From GCA-2697345 sp002697345 (lineage in GTDB: Bacteria > Pseudomonadota > Alphaproteobacteria > Rhodobacterales > Rhodobacteraceae): a stretch of DNA of 64,000 bases. The stretch spans positions 434,001 through 498,000 of the forward strand of contig CALSNB010000001.1 of assembly GCA_943787605.1 (NCBI GenBank), written 5' to 3'. The notes under the pieces are model-generated. The model did no database searches. It was given only the letters and a program-made list of their open reading frames with translations, and had not been told where the DNA came from. How positions within the stretch are numbered: the first letter of the stretch is position 1; the number at the start of each line of letters is the position of its first letter. Of this stretch, positions 18,604 to 28,456 are shown in pieces. The position numbers and the translations under genes are program-made.

Positions 18604-19878
18604 ATGCTTAGATTATTTGGAGGGGTATGGGCTCTATTATTGGGGATGTTTCTTCTTATGGTGGGGAACGGTTTGCAATCGACATTAATAGGTGTGAGAG
18701 CTTCTATTGAAGGGTTCTCGACCTTGGAGCTTTCGATAGTAACTTCAGCTTATTTTTTGGGTTTTTTAGGCGGGTCAATCATCGCTCCTGGTATAATTAA
18801 CCGCGTCGGCCACGTCAGAGTCTTTGCCGCATTAGCTTCATTTATTTCAGCTACTTTGATTTTATATCCTGTACTCCCATTTTTTTGGGCTTGGGTATTT
18901 TTAAGAATTTTAATCGGGTTTTGTTTCTCAGGTGTTTATGTGACCGCAGAGAGTTGGTTAAATAATTCTGCAACAAACCAAACTAGAGGTAAAATCCTTT
19001 CCCTTTACTTAATTGTCCAAATGGCTGGCCTAATAACGGGGCAGGCTTTATTAAATATTGGAGAACCTGAAGGATATTTGTTATTTATAATTCCGTCAGT
19101 TTTGGTTTCAATATCTTTTGCACCAATTCTTTTAAGTGTTTCCAAGGGACCCATCTTCGAGGAAACAAAGAAAATGAGTTTCAAAAGGTTATATCAAGCC
19201 TCTCCTTTGGGTTTTATTGGCTGTTTAATTGTGGGGGCAGTTCTTTCTGGGCAATTTGGTATGGCAGCAATTTACGGAACGCAAATAGGATTAAGTATTA
19301 AAGAAATTTCTTTTTTTATGTCATCTATTTTTGTTGGAGGGTTATGCTTGCAGTATCCTATTGGCTGGATCTCAGATCGGATTGATCGAAGAGTACTGAT
19401 TATTTCTGCTTCTGTATTGGGGCTATTGTCAGTGTTTGCTGGGCTATTACTATGGAAGATTTATTTCCTCCTACTAGCTGTAGGTTTTTTTCTGGGTGGT
19501 GTCTCTAATCCACTCTATTCACTACTTATAGCCTATACGAATGACTACCTCGACCCAGATGACATGACAGCCGCTTCTGGAGGGCTAATTTTTATAACTG
19601 GTTTGGGGGCGGTGATAGGGCCACTTTTCTTTGGTTGGTTAATGTTTAACTTTGGACCAAGTGGTTTCTGGCTATCTTTTGTCTTTTTATTTAGTGCTAT
19701 AGCTCTGTACGCAGGTTTTAGAATTACCCAACGTCAGAGCCAATTTTCTATTGAAGAAGATGATTATGAGCCAGTTTCTTATGCAAATATTGGGTTTTCA
19801 TCTACACAAGTTGTAGGAGAGGTGGCTCAGGATTTTTATGTTGATAATATTGAGGATTCTGAAGTCCCTAGATGGTAA
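18604..19878 (+). CDS. MFS transporter, YcaD-like
   Basis: The 424-residue protein has twelve predicted membrane segments and the MFS loop 2-3 region (IAPGIINRVGHVR), followed by a polar C-terminal tail of about 45 residues. The pattern of segments and the GFCFSGVYVTAESWLN stretch in segment 4 are like the YcaD/YfkF group of uncharacterised MFS permeases. The substrate is unknown. It lies between queA and lpd with no obvious functional link to either. Confidence 0.85.
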   Translation: MLRLFGGVWALLLGMFLLMVGNGLQSTLIGVRASIEGFSTLELSIVTSAYFLGFLGGSIIAPGIINRVGHVRVFAALASFISATLILYPVLPFFWAWVFLRILIGFCFSGVYVTAESWLNNSATNQTRGKILSLYLIVQMAGLITGQALLNIGEPEGYLLFIIPSVLVSISFAPILLSVSKGPIFEETKKMSFKRLYQASPLGFIGCLIVGAVLSGQFGMAAIYGTQIGLSIKEISFFMSSIFVGGLCLQYPIGWISDRIDRRVLIISASVLGLLSVFAGLLLWKIYFLLLAVGFFLGGVSNPLYSLLIAYTNDYLDPDDMTAASGGLIFITGLGAVIGPLFFGWLMFNFGPSGFWLSFVFLFSAIALYAGFRITQRQSQFSIEEDDYEPVSYANIGFSSTQVVGEVAQDFYVDNIEDSEVPRW

Positions 19879-19966
19879 TGTATCTTAAATAATAACTAGA
19901 AGTTTCTTTAAATTTTGTGTATTATCAAATTAGTTTAATATTAAACGAATAATGTGGGATTATAGG

Positions 19967-21361
19967 ATGGAAGAAAATACTTTTGATATGATAGTTATTG
20001 GAGCAGGGCCAGGTGGTTACGTTGCGGCAATCCGAGGAGCCCAACTTGGTTTAAAAGTAGCCATTATCGAACGTGAGCATATGGGGGGTATTTGTCTTAA
20101 TTGGGGTTGTATACCAACTAAAGCCATGTTGCGGTCATCAGAGGTCTATCATCTATTAAAGAATTCAAAGAAATATGGAGTAAGCGCGGATAATGTAAGT
20201 TATGATTTAGATGCAGTAGTCGCTCGATCAAGAGAGATTGGATCAAAGTTATCTAATGGCATCACTCATTTACTAAAAAAGAACAATATCATTTCGTTCT
20301 TAGGGAGTGCTTACTTAGTTGGAAATAGCGAAGTTGAAGTTACAGTAAAAACTGAGAAGGTTAAATTATTTTCAGAAAATATTGTTTTGGCTACAGGTGC
20401 GAGGGCCAGGGAGATTAAGGGGTTTGAAGCTGATAAAGAGCATATTTGGACGTACAAAAATGCGTTAACCCCTAAACGAATGCCAAAAAAGTTGTTAGTC
20501 ATTGGGTCGGGGGCTATTGGAGTAGAATTTGCTAGCTTCTATAATACATTAGGCGCAGAAACCACTATTGTTGAGCTTTTGAACCGAATACTGCCTGCTG
20601 AAGACATGGAAATATCAGGGTTTGCAAAAAAGCAATTTAAAAAACAAGGCATTAAAATTTTAGAGAATTGTAAAGTGAGTGGAATAAAGAAAAAAAAGAG
20701 TACTTTTACTGTTGAGATGGAAGCATCAGGAAAAACTACTAGTCATGAGTTTGATACTATTATTTCCGCGGTGGGAATAGTCGGAAACACTGAAGGTATA
20801 GGCCTCGAAGATTTGAAAATCGAAGTACAAGACACTCATGTTGTCGTAGATGAATTTTGTCAAACAAATGTAAAAGGGATTTTTGCAATTGGAGATCTAG
20901 CTGGAGCACCTTGGCTAGCACACAAGGCATCTCATGAAGGTATCATGGTTGCTGAATTAATTGCCGGCAATGATCCACATTCAGTTAATTACAATGATAT
21001 TCCGAGCTGTACTTATTGCTATCCTCAGATTGCAAGTGTGGGATTGACAGAAGAGCAGGCAAAAGAGGGTGGCTTTGAAATTAAAGTTGGACGTTTTCCT
21101 TTTAATGCAAATGGTAAAGCTCTTGCACTTGGTGAAGAGGAGGGTATGGTTAAAACTATTTTTGATGTTAAATCTGGTGAACTTTTAGGAGCTCATATGG
21201 TTGGACCCGAAGTAACCGAGCTTATACAGGGGTACGTTATAGGCCGCAAACTGGAGGCTACCGAAGAAAGCCTTATAGACACTATTTTTCCTCACCCAAC
21301 TTTAAGTGAGGCGATGCATGAAAGTGTTTTGGAAGCGTTTGACCGTGCAATTCATATTTGA
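19967..21361 (+). CDS. lpd: dihydrolipoyl dehydrogenase (E3)
   Basis: The E3 flavoprotein (464 residues) reoxidises dihydrolipoamide in 2-oxoacid dehydrogenase complexes. The FAD motif GAGPGG is at about 12-17, the redox disulfide is Cys43-x4-Cys48 (GICLNWGCIPTK), the NAD motif is VIGSGAIGVEFAS, and the acid-base pair is His443 with Glu448 in HPTLSEAMHE. ATG 19967 was chosen over 19952 because a TATAGG-type ribosome site and all homology begin there. No E1 or E2 gene is adjacent, so it may serve pyruvate, oxoglutarate or glycine cleavage complexes. Confidence 0.95.
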   Translation: MEENTFDMIVIGAGPGGYVAAIRGAQLGLKVAIIEREHMGGICLNWGCIPTKAMLRSSEVYHLLKNSKKYGVSADNVSYDLDAVVARSREIGSKLSNGITHLLKKNNIISFLGSAYLVGNSEVEVTVKTEKVKLFSENIVLATGARAREIKGFEADKEHIWTYKNALTPKRMPKKLLVIGSGAIGVEFASFYNTLGAETTIVELLNRILPAEDMEISGFAKKQFKKQGIKILENCKVSGIKKKKSTFTVEMEASGKTTSHEFDTIISAVGIVGNTEGIGLEDLKIEVQDTHVVVDEFCQTNVKGIFAIGDLAGAPWLAHKASHEGIMVAELIAGNDPHSVNYNDIPSCTYCYPQIASVGLTEEQAKEGGFEIKVGRFPFNANGKALALGEEEGMVKTIFDVKSGELLGAHMVGPEVTELIQGYVIGRKLEATEESLIDTIFPHPTLSEAMHESVLEAFDRAIHI

Positions 21362-21460
21362 AGAGTATCTAAATTAAGTTAATAATCATTTTACATACGA
21401 GTTTATTGCTGTTCCAAAAAGTTTGTCTGGCGGCTACAAGTTTTTTAAAAAAGGAATTCC

Positions 21461-24319
21461 ATGACTGATCTGAAGAAAATTTCTGTACGCGGAGCTCGAG
21501 AGCATAATTTAAAGAACATTAACGTTGATATTCCGAGAGATAAGTTGGTTGTAATAACTGGTGTATCCGGGTCTGGAAAATCAAGTCTTGCTTTTGATAC
21601 AATTTATGCAGAAGGTCAGCGACGATATGTAGAGTCTCTTTCAGCTTATGCTCGGCAATTTCTTGACATGATGGAAAAGCCAGATGTGGATCATATCTCG
21701 GGGTTAAGCCCTGCAATCTCAATCGAACAAAAAACAACAAGTAAAAATCCTCGATCTACCGTTGGGACGGTTACAGAAATTTATGACTATCTCCGTTTGT
21801 TATTTGCTAGGGCAGGGACTCCCTATAGCCCGGCTACTGGTTTACCAATTGAGGCTCAGCAAGTTCAAGACATGGTTGACCGGGTTATGTGTCTAAAGGA
21901 AAACACCAGAGCTTATATTCTGGCGCCTATCGTGCGTGATAGGAAAGGTGAGTATAGAAAGGAGTTTCAAGAATTAGCAAAACTCGGCTTCCAAAGAGTG
22001 CGTGTTGATGGTGAACTCTTTAATCTTGATGAGCCACCGGAACTGGATAAGAAGTTCAGACATAATATTGAAGTCGTTGTTGACAGAATAGTTGTCAAAC
22101 AAGGTTTGGAACCAAGATTAGCAGATAGTTTGCGAACTTCTTTGGATTTGGCAGACGGTATTACTCTAATTGAAACACTTGGTAGTGAAGAAGAGGTTTC
22201 AGAAGAGATTACTTTTTCTGAAAAATTTGCTTGCCCAGTATCTGGATTTACAATACCGGAGATTGAGCCTCGGCTTTTCTCTTTCAATGCACCGTATGGG
22301 GCATGTCCTAAGTGCGATGGCTTAGGTGTTGAGCTATTTTTCGATGAACGACTTATTGTTCCTGATCAATCCTTATCAGTTTGGGATGGTGCATTGGCCC
22401 CCTGGAGGAAAGGTAGATCCCCTTATTATTTGCAGACAATTGAGTCTATATCAAAGCATTATGGTTTTGATCAAAAATTACCTTGGGGAAAGCTTGATCA
22501 AAAAATTAAAGATATATTTCTGCGAGGCTCTGGTGATGAGGAAATCGAATTTCGTTACGACGAAGGTGGACGAGTATATAACTTGTCTAGGTCTTTTGAG
22601 GGTGTCATTCCTAACATGGACAGACGTTACAAAGCTACAGACTCTTCATGGGTGAAAGAAGAATTTGAAAGATATCAAAATAATAGACCTTGTGTAACAT
22701 GCTCGGGATTTAGACTGAAACCAGAGGCTCTAGCAGTAAGAATTGGTGACCTTCATGTTGGTAACGTAGTTAGAATGTCTATTAAGGAAGCATCGGTTTG
22801 GGTTAAAGAAATCCCAAAAAAATTATCAAATCAAGGTAACGAGATAGCTCGAGTTATTTTAAAGGAAATCGAAGAACGCTTAGGTTTTTTAAATAATGTT
22901 GGGCTTGGTTATCTAACGCTTTCTCGTAATTCTGGGACGTTGTCTGGCGGTGAAAGTCAAAGAATTAGACTAGCAAGTCAAATTGGTTCAGGGCTAACAG
23001 GCGTGCTTTATGTTTTAGATGAACCTTCAATTGGATTGCATCAAAGAGATAATAATAGGCTATTAACAACATTAAAAAATTTACGTGATCAAGGCAATAC
23101 AGTTATAGTAGTAGAACATGATGAAGAGGCTATCAGAGATGCTGATTATGTTTTTGACATTGGTGCAGGAGCTGGTGTCCATGGGGGCAACGTTGTTGCA
23201 GAGGGAACACCAAAAGAAATTATTAAAAATCCAGAAAGCATAACTGGACAGTATTTGTCTGGAAAAAGAAAAATAAGTATTCCGCAGATTAGACGCCAGG
23301 GAAATGGAAAGTGTATTTCTATACAGAATGCTACTGGAAATAATTTACAAGGAATAAATGTTGATTTCCCGTTAGGCCAATTTATTTGTGTCACTGGAGT
23401 TTCCGGTAGTGGAAAATCAACATTAACAATTGAGACTTTGTTTAAAAATGCGTCAATGACGTTAAATGGAGCAAAACAAACTCCAGCCCCGTGTGATAAT
23501 ATAAAAGGTTTAGAGTATCTTGATAAAGTAATTGATATTGACCAGAGAGCTATAGGTCGAACACCGAGATCTAATCCTGCTACTTACACAGGGGCGTTCA
23601 CTCCTATCCGAGAGTGGTTTGCAGGTTTGCCAGAGTCTAAAACAAGGGGTTACAAGCCTGGTAGGTTTAGTTTTAACGTTAAAGGAGGCCGGTGTGAAGC
23701 GTGTCATGGCGACGGGCTTATCAAGATTGAGATGCACTTTTTGCCTGATGTTTATGTTACTTGTGAAACCTGTAAGGGTAAGCGGTATAACAGGGAAACG
23801 TTAGAAGTTAGGTTTAAGGGTAAAAGTATTGCGGATATATTAGATATGACGGTCGAGGAAGCAGAAAAATTCTTTATGGCAGTGCCGTCAATTAGAGAAA
23901 AAATGGTTGCATTAAACCGTGTTGGGCTTGGTTATATTAAAGTTGGTCAACAAGCTACAACCTTATCTGGAGGCGAAGCACAGCGTGTAAAATTGTCCAA
24001 AGAACTTTCTAAAAGGTCTACTGGAAAAACGTTATATATTTTGGACGAGCCAACTACGGGTTTGCATTTTGAGGATGTCAAAAAGCTATTGGAAGTCCTA
24101 CATGAGCTTGTTAACCAAGGTAATACTGTAATCGTTATTGAGCATAATCTCGACGTTGTTAAAACAGCAGATCACGTTGTAGATGTTGGGCCTGAGGGTG
24201 GTGATGGCGGTGGTAAAATCATAGCCACTGGCACACCAGAGAGCATTGCAGCTATAAAAAGTTCGTTCACGGGATATTATTTAAAACCAATGCTAGGTAA
24301 AAAATGCCGGGCTGCATAA
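21461..24319 (+). CDS. uvrA: excinuclease ABC subunit A
   Basis: UvrA (952 residues) is the damage sensor of nucleotide excision repair. Two ABC ATPase modules are visible. The first has Walker A GVSGSGKSS and signature LSGGESQRIRLASQ; the second has GVSGSGKST and LSGGEAQRVKLSKE. Zinc-binding CxxC pairs (ACPKCDGLG, CEACHGDGLIK, CETCKGKRY) are intact. Length is as expected. Its stop is 23 nt from the convergent dddP stop, with no clear terminator between them. Confidence 0.98.
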   Translation: MTDLKKISVRGAREHNLKNINVDIPRDKLVVITGVSGSGKSSLAFDTIYAEGQRRYVESLSAYARQFLDMMEKPDVDHISGLSPAISIEQKTTSKNPRSTVGTVTEIYDYLRLLFARAGTPYSPATGLPIEAQQVQDMVDRVMCLKENTRAYILAPIVRDRKGEYRKEFQELAKLGFQRVRVDGELFNLDEPPELDKKFRHNIEVVVDRIVVKQGLEPRLADSLRTSLDLADGITLIETLGSEEEVSEEITFSEKFACPVSGFTIPEIEPRLFSFNAPYGACPKCDGLGVELFFDERLIVPDQSLSVWDGALAPWRKGRSPYYLQTIESISKHYGFDQKLPWGKLDQKIKDIFLRGSGDEEIEFRYDEGGRVYNLSRSFEGVIPNMDRRYKATDSSWVKEEFERYQNNRPCVTCSGFRLKPEALAVRIGDLHVGNVVRMSIKEASVWVKEIPKKLSNQGNEIARVILKEIEERLGFLNNVGLGYLTLSRNSGTLSGGESQRIRLASQIGSGLTGVLYVLDEPSIGLHQRDNNRLLTTLKNLRDQGNTVIVVEHDEEAIRDADYVFDIGAGAGVHGGNVVAEGTPKEIIKNPESITGQYLSGKRKISIPQIRRQGNGKCISIQNATGNNLQGINVDFPLGQFICVTGVSGSGKSTLTIETLFKNASMTLNGAKQTPAPCDNIKGLEYLDKVIDIDQRAIGRTPRSNPATYTGAFTPIREWFAGLPESKTRGYKPGRFSFNVKGGRCEACHGDGLIKIEMHFLPDVYVTCETCKGKRYNRETLEVRFKGKSIADILDMTVEEAEKFFMAVPSIREKMVALNRVGLGYIKVGQQATTLSGGEAQRVKLSKELSKRSTGKTLYILDEPTTGLHFEDVKKLLEVLHELVNQGNTVIVIEHNLDVVKTADHVVDVGPEGGDGGGKIIATGTPESIAAIKSSFTGYYLKPMLGKKCRAA

Positions 24320-24342
24320 CTTTTAGCGATAAGTTAACCTGA

Positions 24343-25683
24343 TTACTTTCCCAGCAGTCTATCATCAAAAGGATACTTGGTTAGGTTTTCATAGCCAGTT
24401 TCAGTTATTATTACTTGATCTTCAAGTTTAATCGAGAAATCACCATTTTTTGGGCTGACCAGAGCTTCAACACAAAGAGCCATCCCTGGCTCTAATATAT
24501 AGTCATATGCCCCTTTCACATGTTGATCTGGGTACGCGACTAAAGGCCATTCATCGCAAAGGCCTACTCCATGCATTGCACATCCATATTTTTGATCTTG
24601 AAAGTTTTGATCTAGCGAATGGCAATTTGCCACTAGTTCGTTAATTGATACACCTGGTTTTAACATCTCCATATTTGTTTTAATATGTTCCACGCCATGT
24701 TGCATTGCGTAAACCATATTACCTGGTGGGGGTTTGTTTCCTATCCACCAACTTCTCGATATGTCACAGCACATGCCATATGCACCAATTAGGTCCGTAT
24801 CAAAACTTACAATTTCATTATTTTGAATAATCCTAGGCCCACACTCTTGAAACCAGGGATTTGTTCGAGGTCCAGACGCCAGTAATCGCGTTTCAATCCA
24901 TTCACCACCTCTTTTAATATTTTCAGAGTGCAAAACCGCCCAGACATCATCTTCGCTTATGTTGCCATTTGGTATGTTCTCACGTGCAAAGTTTTCCATT
25001 TCCAAAACTGATTTTTCACAAGCATGACAGGCAGCACGCATTGCCAAAATTTCATCTTCTCCTTTAACTGAACGAGCTTTTTCAGTACACTCTTCACCGG
25101 GGATTACTGAAAATCCAGTGGCCTCTAGAGCTCTGAGGCCATGAAGCATGGGCTTATCAATTGCAAGCCGCATGTTTGAACCTCCATGTCTCACTATTAG
25201 ATCTTTGACCTGTTTAGAAAACTCATCAGCTGCTACGTCAATTTTATCACCTCTATCAAAATAAAATAAATCAGCACCTGACCTTTGCTCTTTAACCAGG
25301 GGATTGAATTTTGATAGAAATGGAGAGTTTTTATAGTCCCAAAGTACCATATAACCATCTGCACAAATTAGAACTGCACGAAATGGGTTGTGCGAATTCC
25401 AGAGTTGCATATTAGTGCTATCAGTAGAGTAGCGGATGTTTAAGGGGTCAAACATAAGTAAACCTCCTAAATCACGATCAACAATGTGCGAGGTTAAGCG
25501 CTTCCAACGGAACTCGCGCATTCTATTTAGGTTAGGTAATTTTAAACCAATTTCTTCCCATTCATTGTAAGCTAATAGGGTCGGGCCAATTTCAATTCTG
25601 TTATTATCATTTTTATTTCCATCGTTTAAATAGGTGCCTTTAGTTGGATCTATCTTTCGAGTATCGCTAAAATGTTTGTTCAT
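24343..25683 (-). CDS. dddP: DMSP lyase DddP (M24 fold)
   Basis: DddP cleaves dimethylsulfoniopropionate to dimethyl sulfide and acrylate. From ATG 25683 the protein has 446 residues. In that numbering the dinuclear iron ligands of Ruegeria DddP fall at identical positions: Asp295 and Asp297 (SFDTDLIG), Asp307 (MCCDISRSWW), His371 (AMHGVGLCDEW), Glu406 and Glu421. The proposed catalytic Asp377 is present too. This fixes both identity and start; the frame is open for seven more codons upstream, but a GGGAGAG ribosome site stands just before 25683. Generic M24 aminopeptidases share the fold but not the WNSHNPFRAV and CGPRIIQ stretches. It is divergent from a DUF3445 gene. No DMSP transporter or acrylate gene is beside it. 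Confidence 0.95.
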   Translation of the reverse strand: MNKHFSDTRKIDPTKGTYLNDGNKNDNNRIEIGPTLLAYNEWEEIGLKLPNLNRMREFRWKRLTSHIVDRDLGGLLMFDPLNIRYSTDSTNMQLWNSHNPFRAVLICADGYMVLWDYKNSPFLSKFNPLVKEQRSGADLFYFDRGDKIDVAADEFSKQVKDLIVRHGGSNMRLAIDKPMLHGLRALEATGFSVIPGEECTEKARSVKGEDEILAMRAACHACEKSVLEMENFARENIPNGNISEDDVWAVLHSENIKRGGEWIETRLLASGPRTNPWFQECGPRIIQNNEIVSFDTDLIGAYGMCCDISRSWWIGNKPPPGNMVYAMQHGVEHIKTNMEMLKPGVSINELVANCHSLDQNFQDQKYGCAMHGVGLCDEWPLVAYPDQHVKGAYDYILEPGMALCVEALVSPKNGDFSIKLEDQVIITETGYENLTKYPFDDRLLGK

Positions 25684-25803
25684 GATGGCTCTCCCTATTG
25701 GCAAGGATCGTATAGCTACTATATTAGATCTTAATATTTTTAAGTTGGTTGTTAGAGTTTAAAAACGTCTTGAAAACAAAATTTTTGTCGGTTTAAATGA
25801 ATT

Positions 25804-26601
25804 ATGAGTGTTATTTTACAAAAAACATTGCCTTTTGCGCCTTGGATGCAGGCTCACACAACTAAACTTCCGGGTATACAGCCAATTAAGTTAGAAGAGT
25901 GGTTGCAAGTTGATGAAGTTTATACAGAGCAACTTCTCGAAAAGGTGAAAATACTGGATAATAAACTTGATCAAGCATACGTTATGGCACCTGAATGCAT
26001 CCCAGCAGCTGAGGAATTATTGGGCTTAATAATAACTCTTCTACCGGACCTTGGTTTTGTTATATCTGGTAAAAAAGTTAGAAGACCTGATGGCTTAGAA
26101 ATTTTAATAGATATTAAGAAGCCTCTGATAACATTATCGAAGTTATTACAAGAAGATTTCTTAATTATGACTGAAAAGGCAGGCGAGCATGTTCTTATTG
26201 GGGGTTGCTTATGTTTTCCAGCCAGCTGGGATCTACTCGAAAAATTTATGAAGCCACTCACCCTTATTCACTCTCCAGTGCCAGTGTATGACGAAAGTCT
26301 AGCAAAACGTGTCGAACGTCTTCTTTCATCAGTAAGGTCAGAGATTCCGTTAATGCGCGGAAATACATTAAGATATACAAATCCAACTTTATTTTTACCA
26401 AAACGTAATTCAGACCCTGAGCGCAAAGAGGTAAGGGGTGATTATATAAGATCAGAGAGGCAAACTTTAGTGAGATTACCAAAAACTAAAGCTGTTGTCT
26501 TTTCAATCCATACTTATGTAATTAAAGAAGAAGACCTTACTAGTTCACAAAAAGCGGGACTACAAAAATTAGGACCACTTTTACCATATGAAAATCCCTG
26601 A
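25804..26601 (+). CDS. DUF3445 / heme-dependent oxidative N-demethylase family protein
   Basis: The 265-residue protein begins LPFAPWMQAHTTKLPGIQPI and contains the CFPASWDLLEKF and RETLVRLP-type (RQTLVRLPKTKAVVFSIHTY) stretches typical of DUF3445. A member of this family is the heme subunit of a bacterial oxidative N-demethylase acting on dimethylamine. Whether this one demethylates amines is unknown, since the other subunits are not nearby. It overlaps the following phosphatase gene by 14 nt and is divergent from dddP across about 120 nt. Confidence 0.75.
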   Translation: MSVILQKTLPFAPWMQAHTTKLPGIQPIKLEEWLQVDEVYTEQLLEKVKILDNKLDQAYVMAPECIPAAEELLGLIITLLPDLGFVISGKKVRRPDGLEILIDIKKPLITLSKLLQEDFLIMTEKAGEHVLIGGCLCFPASWDLLEKFMKPLTLIHSPVPVYDESLAKRVERLLSSVRSEIPLMRGNTLRYTNPTLFLPKRNSDPERKEVRGDYIRSERQTLVRLPKTKAVVFSIHTYVIKEEDLTSSQKAGLQKLGPLLPYENP

Positions 26602-27181
26602 TTATTGTTTTTTAAGACACGGACAAACTGCTTTTAATTATGCAGGCATCCTTCATGGTCAACTTGATTCAGAACTAACTGAACTAGGAAAACGTCAGGC
26701 TGCAAAGCAGGGAAAGCTCTTAAAAAAACTAGGGTTGCCCAGTAATACTTTTATCTATTCAAGCCCATTGGGTAGAGCAGTTGCCACTGCTGAAATTATT
26801 AAATCCTACTGTTCTTTCTCTATTAAGACAGATCAAAATTTGTCAGAGGTAATGATGGGGGAATGGCAAGGTAAAACCTGGGATGATATTGGTTTAAATT
26901 CATCAAATAGTTTCCCTAAGAGTATGACAAAGTTTGAGGCATCGTTGAAGGCTCCAAAAGGAGAGAGCTTCCGAGACTTACAAGTTAGAACAAAGTCCTT
27001 TCTTTCAAAAATTTCTACTCCGACTATTATTGTTGCGCACGGTGTAATTTTAAATATTCTTAGGGCAGAGATTTGCAACTTATCATTTCCGGAGATGTCT
27101 CATTTATCTCAAAATCAAGGAGAAGTTTTTGCAGTGAGAAATGGTCAGGAGTTTAATCTAAACTCTGTAAAATTAAATTAG
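26588..27181 (+). CDS. histidine phosphatase (phosphoglycerate mutase-like) family protein
   Basis: The 197-residue protein has the phospho-histidine motif Arg10-His11-Gly12 (FLRHGQTAFN), the second catalytic Arg-containing stretch YSSPLGRAVATAEI, an acidic region (SEVMMGEWQGKTW) and the second histidine in IVAHGVILNIL. It is a member of the branch of small cobC/GpmB-like phosphatases; the substrate cannot be told. It overlaps DUF3445 by 14 nt, so the two are cotranslated. Confidence 0.85.
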   Translation: MKIPDYCFLRHGQTAFNYAGILHGQLDSELTELGKRQAAKQGKLLKKLGLPSNTFIYSSPLGRAVATAEIIKSYCSFSIKTDQNLSEVMMGEWQGKTWDDIGLNSSNSFPKSMTKFEASLKAPKGESFRDLQVRTKSFLSKISTPTIIVAHGVILNILRAEICNLSFPEMSHLSQNQGEVFAVRNGQEFNLNSVKLN

Positions 27182-27252
27182 TTACTTATTATCTGCTATA
27201 TCAATAAAAACTCTTGCGCCTAATATATCTTTTGGTTTACGTAATAATTAGA

Positions 27253-27328
27253 GGGTGATTAGCTCAGTTGGTAGAGCGCTTCGTTTACACCGAAGATGTC
27301 AGGAGTTCGAGTCTCTTATCACCCACCA
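27253..27328 (+). tRNA. tRNA-Val (anticodon TAC)
   Basis: A 76-nt cloverleaf can be folded by eye. The acceptor is GGGTGAT (27253-27259) with ATCACCC (27318-27324), discriminator A and encoded CCA. The D loop is AGCTCAGTTGGTAGAGC, the anticodon arm is CTTCG-TTTACAC-CGAAG with anticodon TAC, and the T arm is GTTCGAGTC. TAC reads GUA and wobble GUN valine codons. Confidence 0.96.
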
Positions 27329-27374
27329 TCTTTCCTTCATAAAAATATTATCACGAAATAAGATTTTGTCTAAT

Positions 27375-27393
27375 GGCAATTTTCTTTATTGCC
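27375..27393. terminator. weak bidirectional hairpin between tRNA-Val and the phosphoesterase
   Basis: GGCAAT at 27375-27380 and ATTGCC at 27388-27393 form a 6-bp stem with loop TTTCTTT. A second perfect repeat, AAGATT-GAT-AATCTT, follows at 27404-27418. Both lie between the convergent 3' ends of the tRNA and the phosphoesterase. No long T run follows, so the terminator call is weak. Confidence 0.25.
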
Positions 27394-27417
27394 TATCAGT
27401 AATAAGATTGATAATCT

Positions 27418-28246
27418 TTAGGGATATAATATATTGCATTTTTTAAGATATTGGTGACTTGAGTGAACTCTCAACCGCTGGATGGAGCCTACGTCTACGT
27501 GATGCAATAGGGGTGTTTCTTCGTCTAATAAAAGTACGTCCATACCCCCCTGGTTCTGCAACTGACAGGCGTGAGGTACCTGAGCCTAGTACCATTGGCA
27601 TTTGGTGGCACGGGCTTTTAATCATTGCGTGCGTCACCCCTTTATAAGTAGAAACTATTATCCGATGGATGTGCCCATTGATAACCATTTGGCAACGTCT
27701 GAGCTGCGATAATGTTAGCAACGTGCCGACCATTCTGTAAATGAATTTCATCCATTCCATCGAATCCAGAGATCAACATGTGATGGTGCGCTAATAGAAT
27801 AATTGGGCCGGTTCCTGAGTTTAGGCTGTTCTCAAGCCATTGCAACCGTTCGTTACACATGAGCCCACCATGTTTATTTTGAGGATCTTCGTTTAACGTA
27901 TCTAGATATAAAATTGTTGTATTTTCAAAGTTTATAGATCCGTGTTGAAAGCGGGCCGTGAGCTTTGAAAAGACCTTTGAAAACGTATCACGTCGATCAT
28001 GATTTCCTAACATAAGTGTTATTGGAAAAGGTTGATTTCGCAGAACCTTTTCTAATACTTTATATTCGTTGGTAAACCGTGATGAGTAAGGTCTCCCATT
28101 AAAAATAGGTGACTAGCATCTGCATGATGTTTGGAAGCATGCTCCAAACAAGCTCTAAACCGAGTAATTGGATCGAGCCCAACGATTTCAACACCAGGCT
28201 CAGTGATATGGAGGTCTGACATCAATAGTATTTTTTCAGTCATTTT
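27418..28246 (-). pseudogene. metallophosphoesterase, three frameshifts
   Basis: From ATG 28246 the segments join as follows: MTEKILLMSDLHITEP to GDLTHHGLPT, shift near 28070; LEKVLRNQPFPITLMLGNHDRR to ANIIAAQT, shift near 27690; QMVINGHIHRIIVST to VAEPGG, shift near 27550; then VLLLDEETPLLHHVDV to a TAA at 27418-27420. The calcineurin-like metal-binding motifs DLH, GDLTHHG, GNHD, LLAHHH and NGHIH are all present, as in CpdA/GlpQ-type cyclic or diester phosphodiesterases of about 275 residues. One shift lies beside a run of six G. Three shifts in one gene make decay more likely here than elsewhere in the window. The DNA is richer in G+C than its surroundings. Confidence 0.8.
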
Positions 28247-28456
28247 TTCCCCAAGTTTATTTTGAAGCTCTCCATAATATTTCAATAATAATGAGCAATT
28301 GATAATAATTAAAGTACTTTAAGATATTAACGTTAGTTAATTTTAATTCAATTCCCAATCTATTCGCCTAATCTGTATCTGAGAACATATTGCATCTAGT
28401 TTCAAAAGCGTTAAGTTTAAGCCTAATAACTGCATTAAAGAGAATTGAGTTAAATT

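Noticed and set aside
27404..27418. AAGATT-GAT-AATCTT repeat as an attachment site
   Set aside because: It does not match the tRNA 3' end, and no second copy or integrase was seen.
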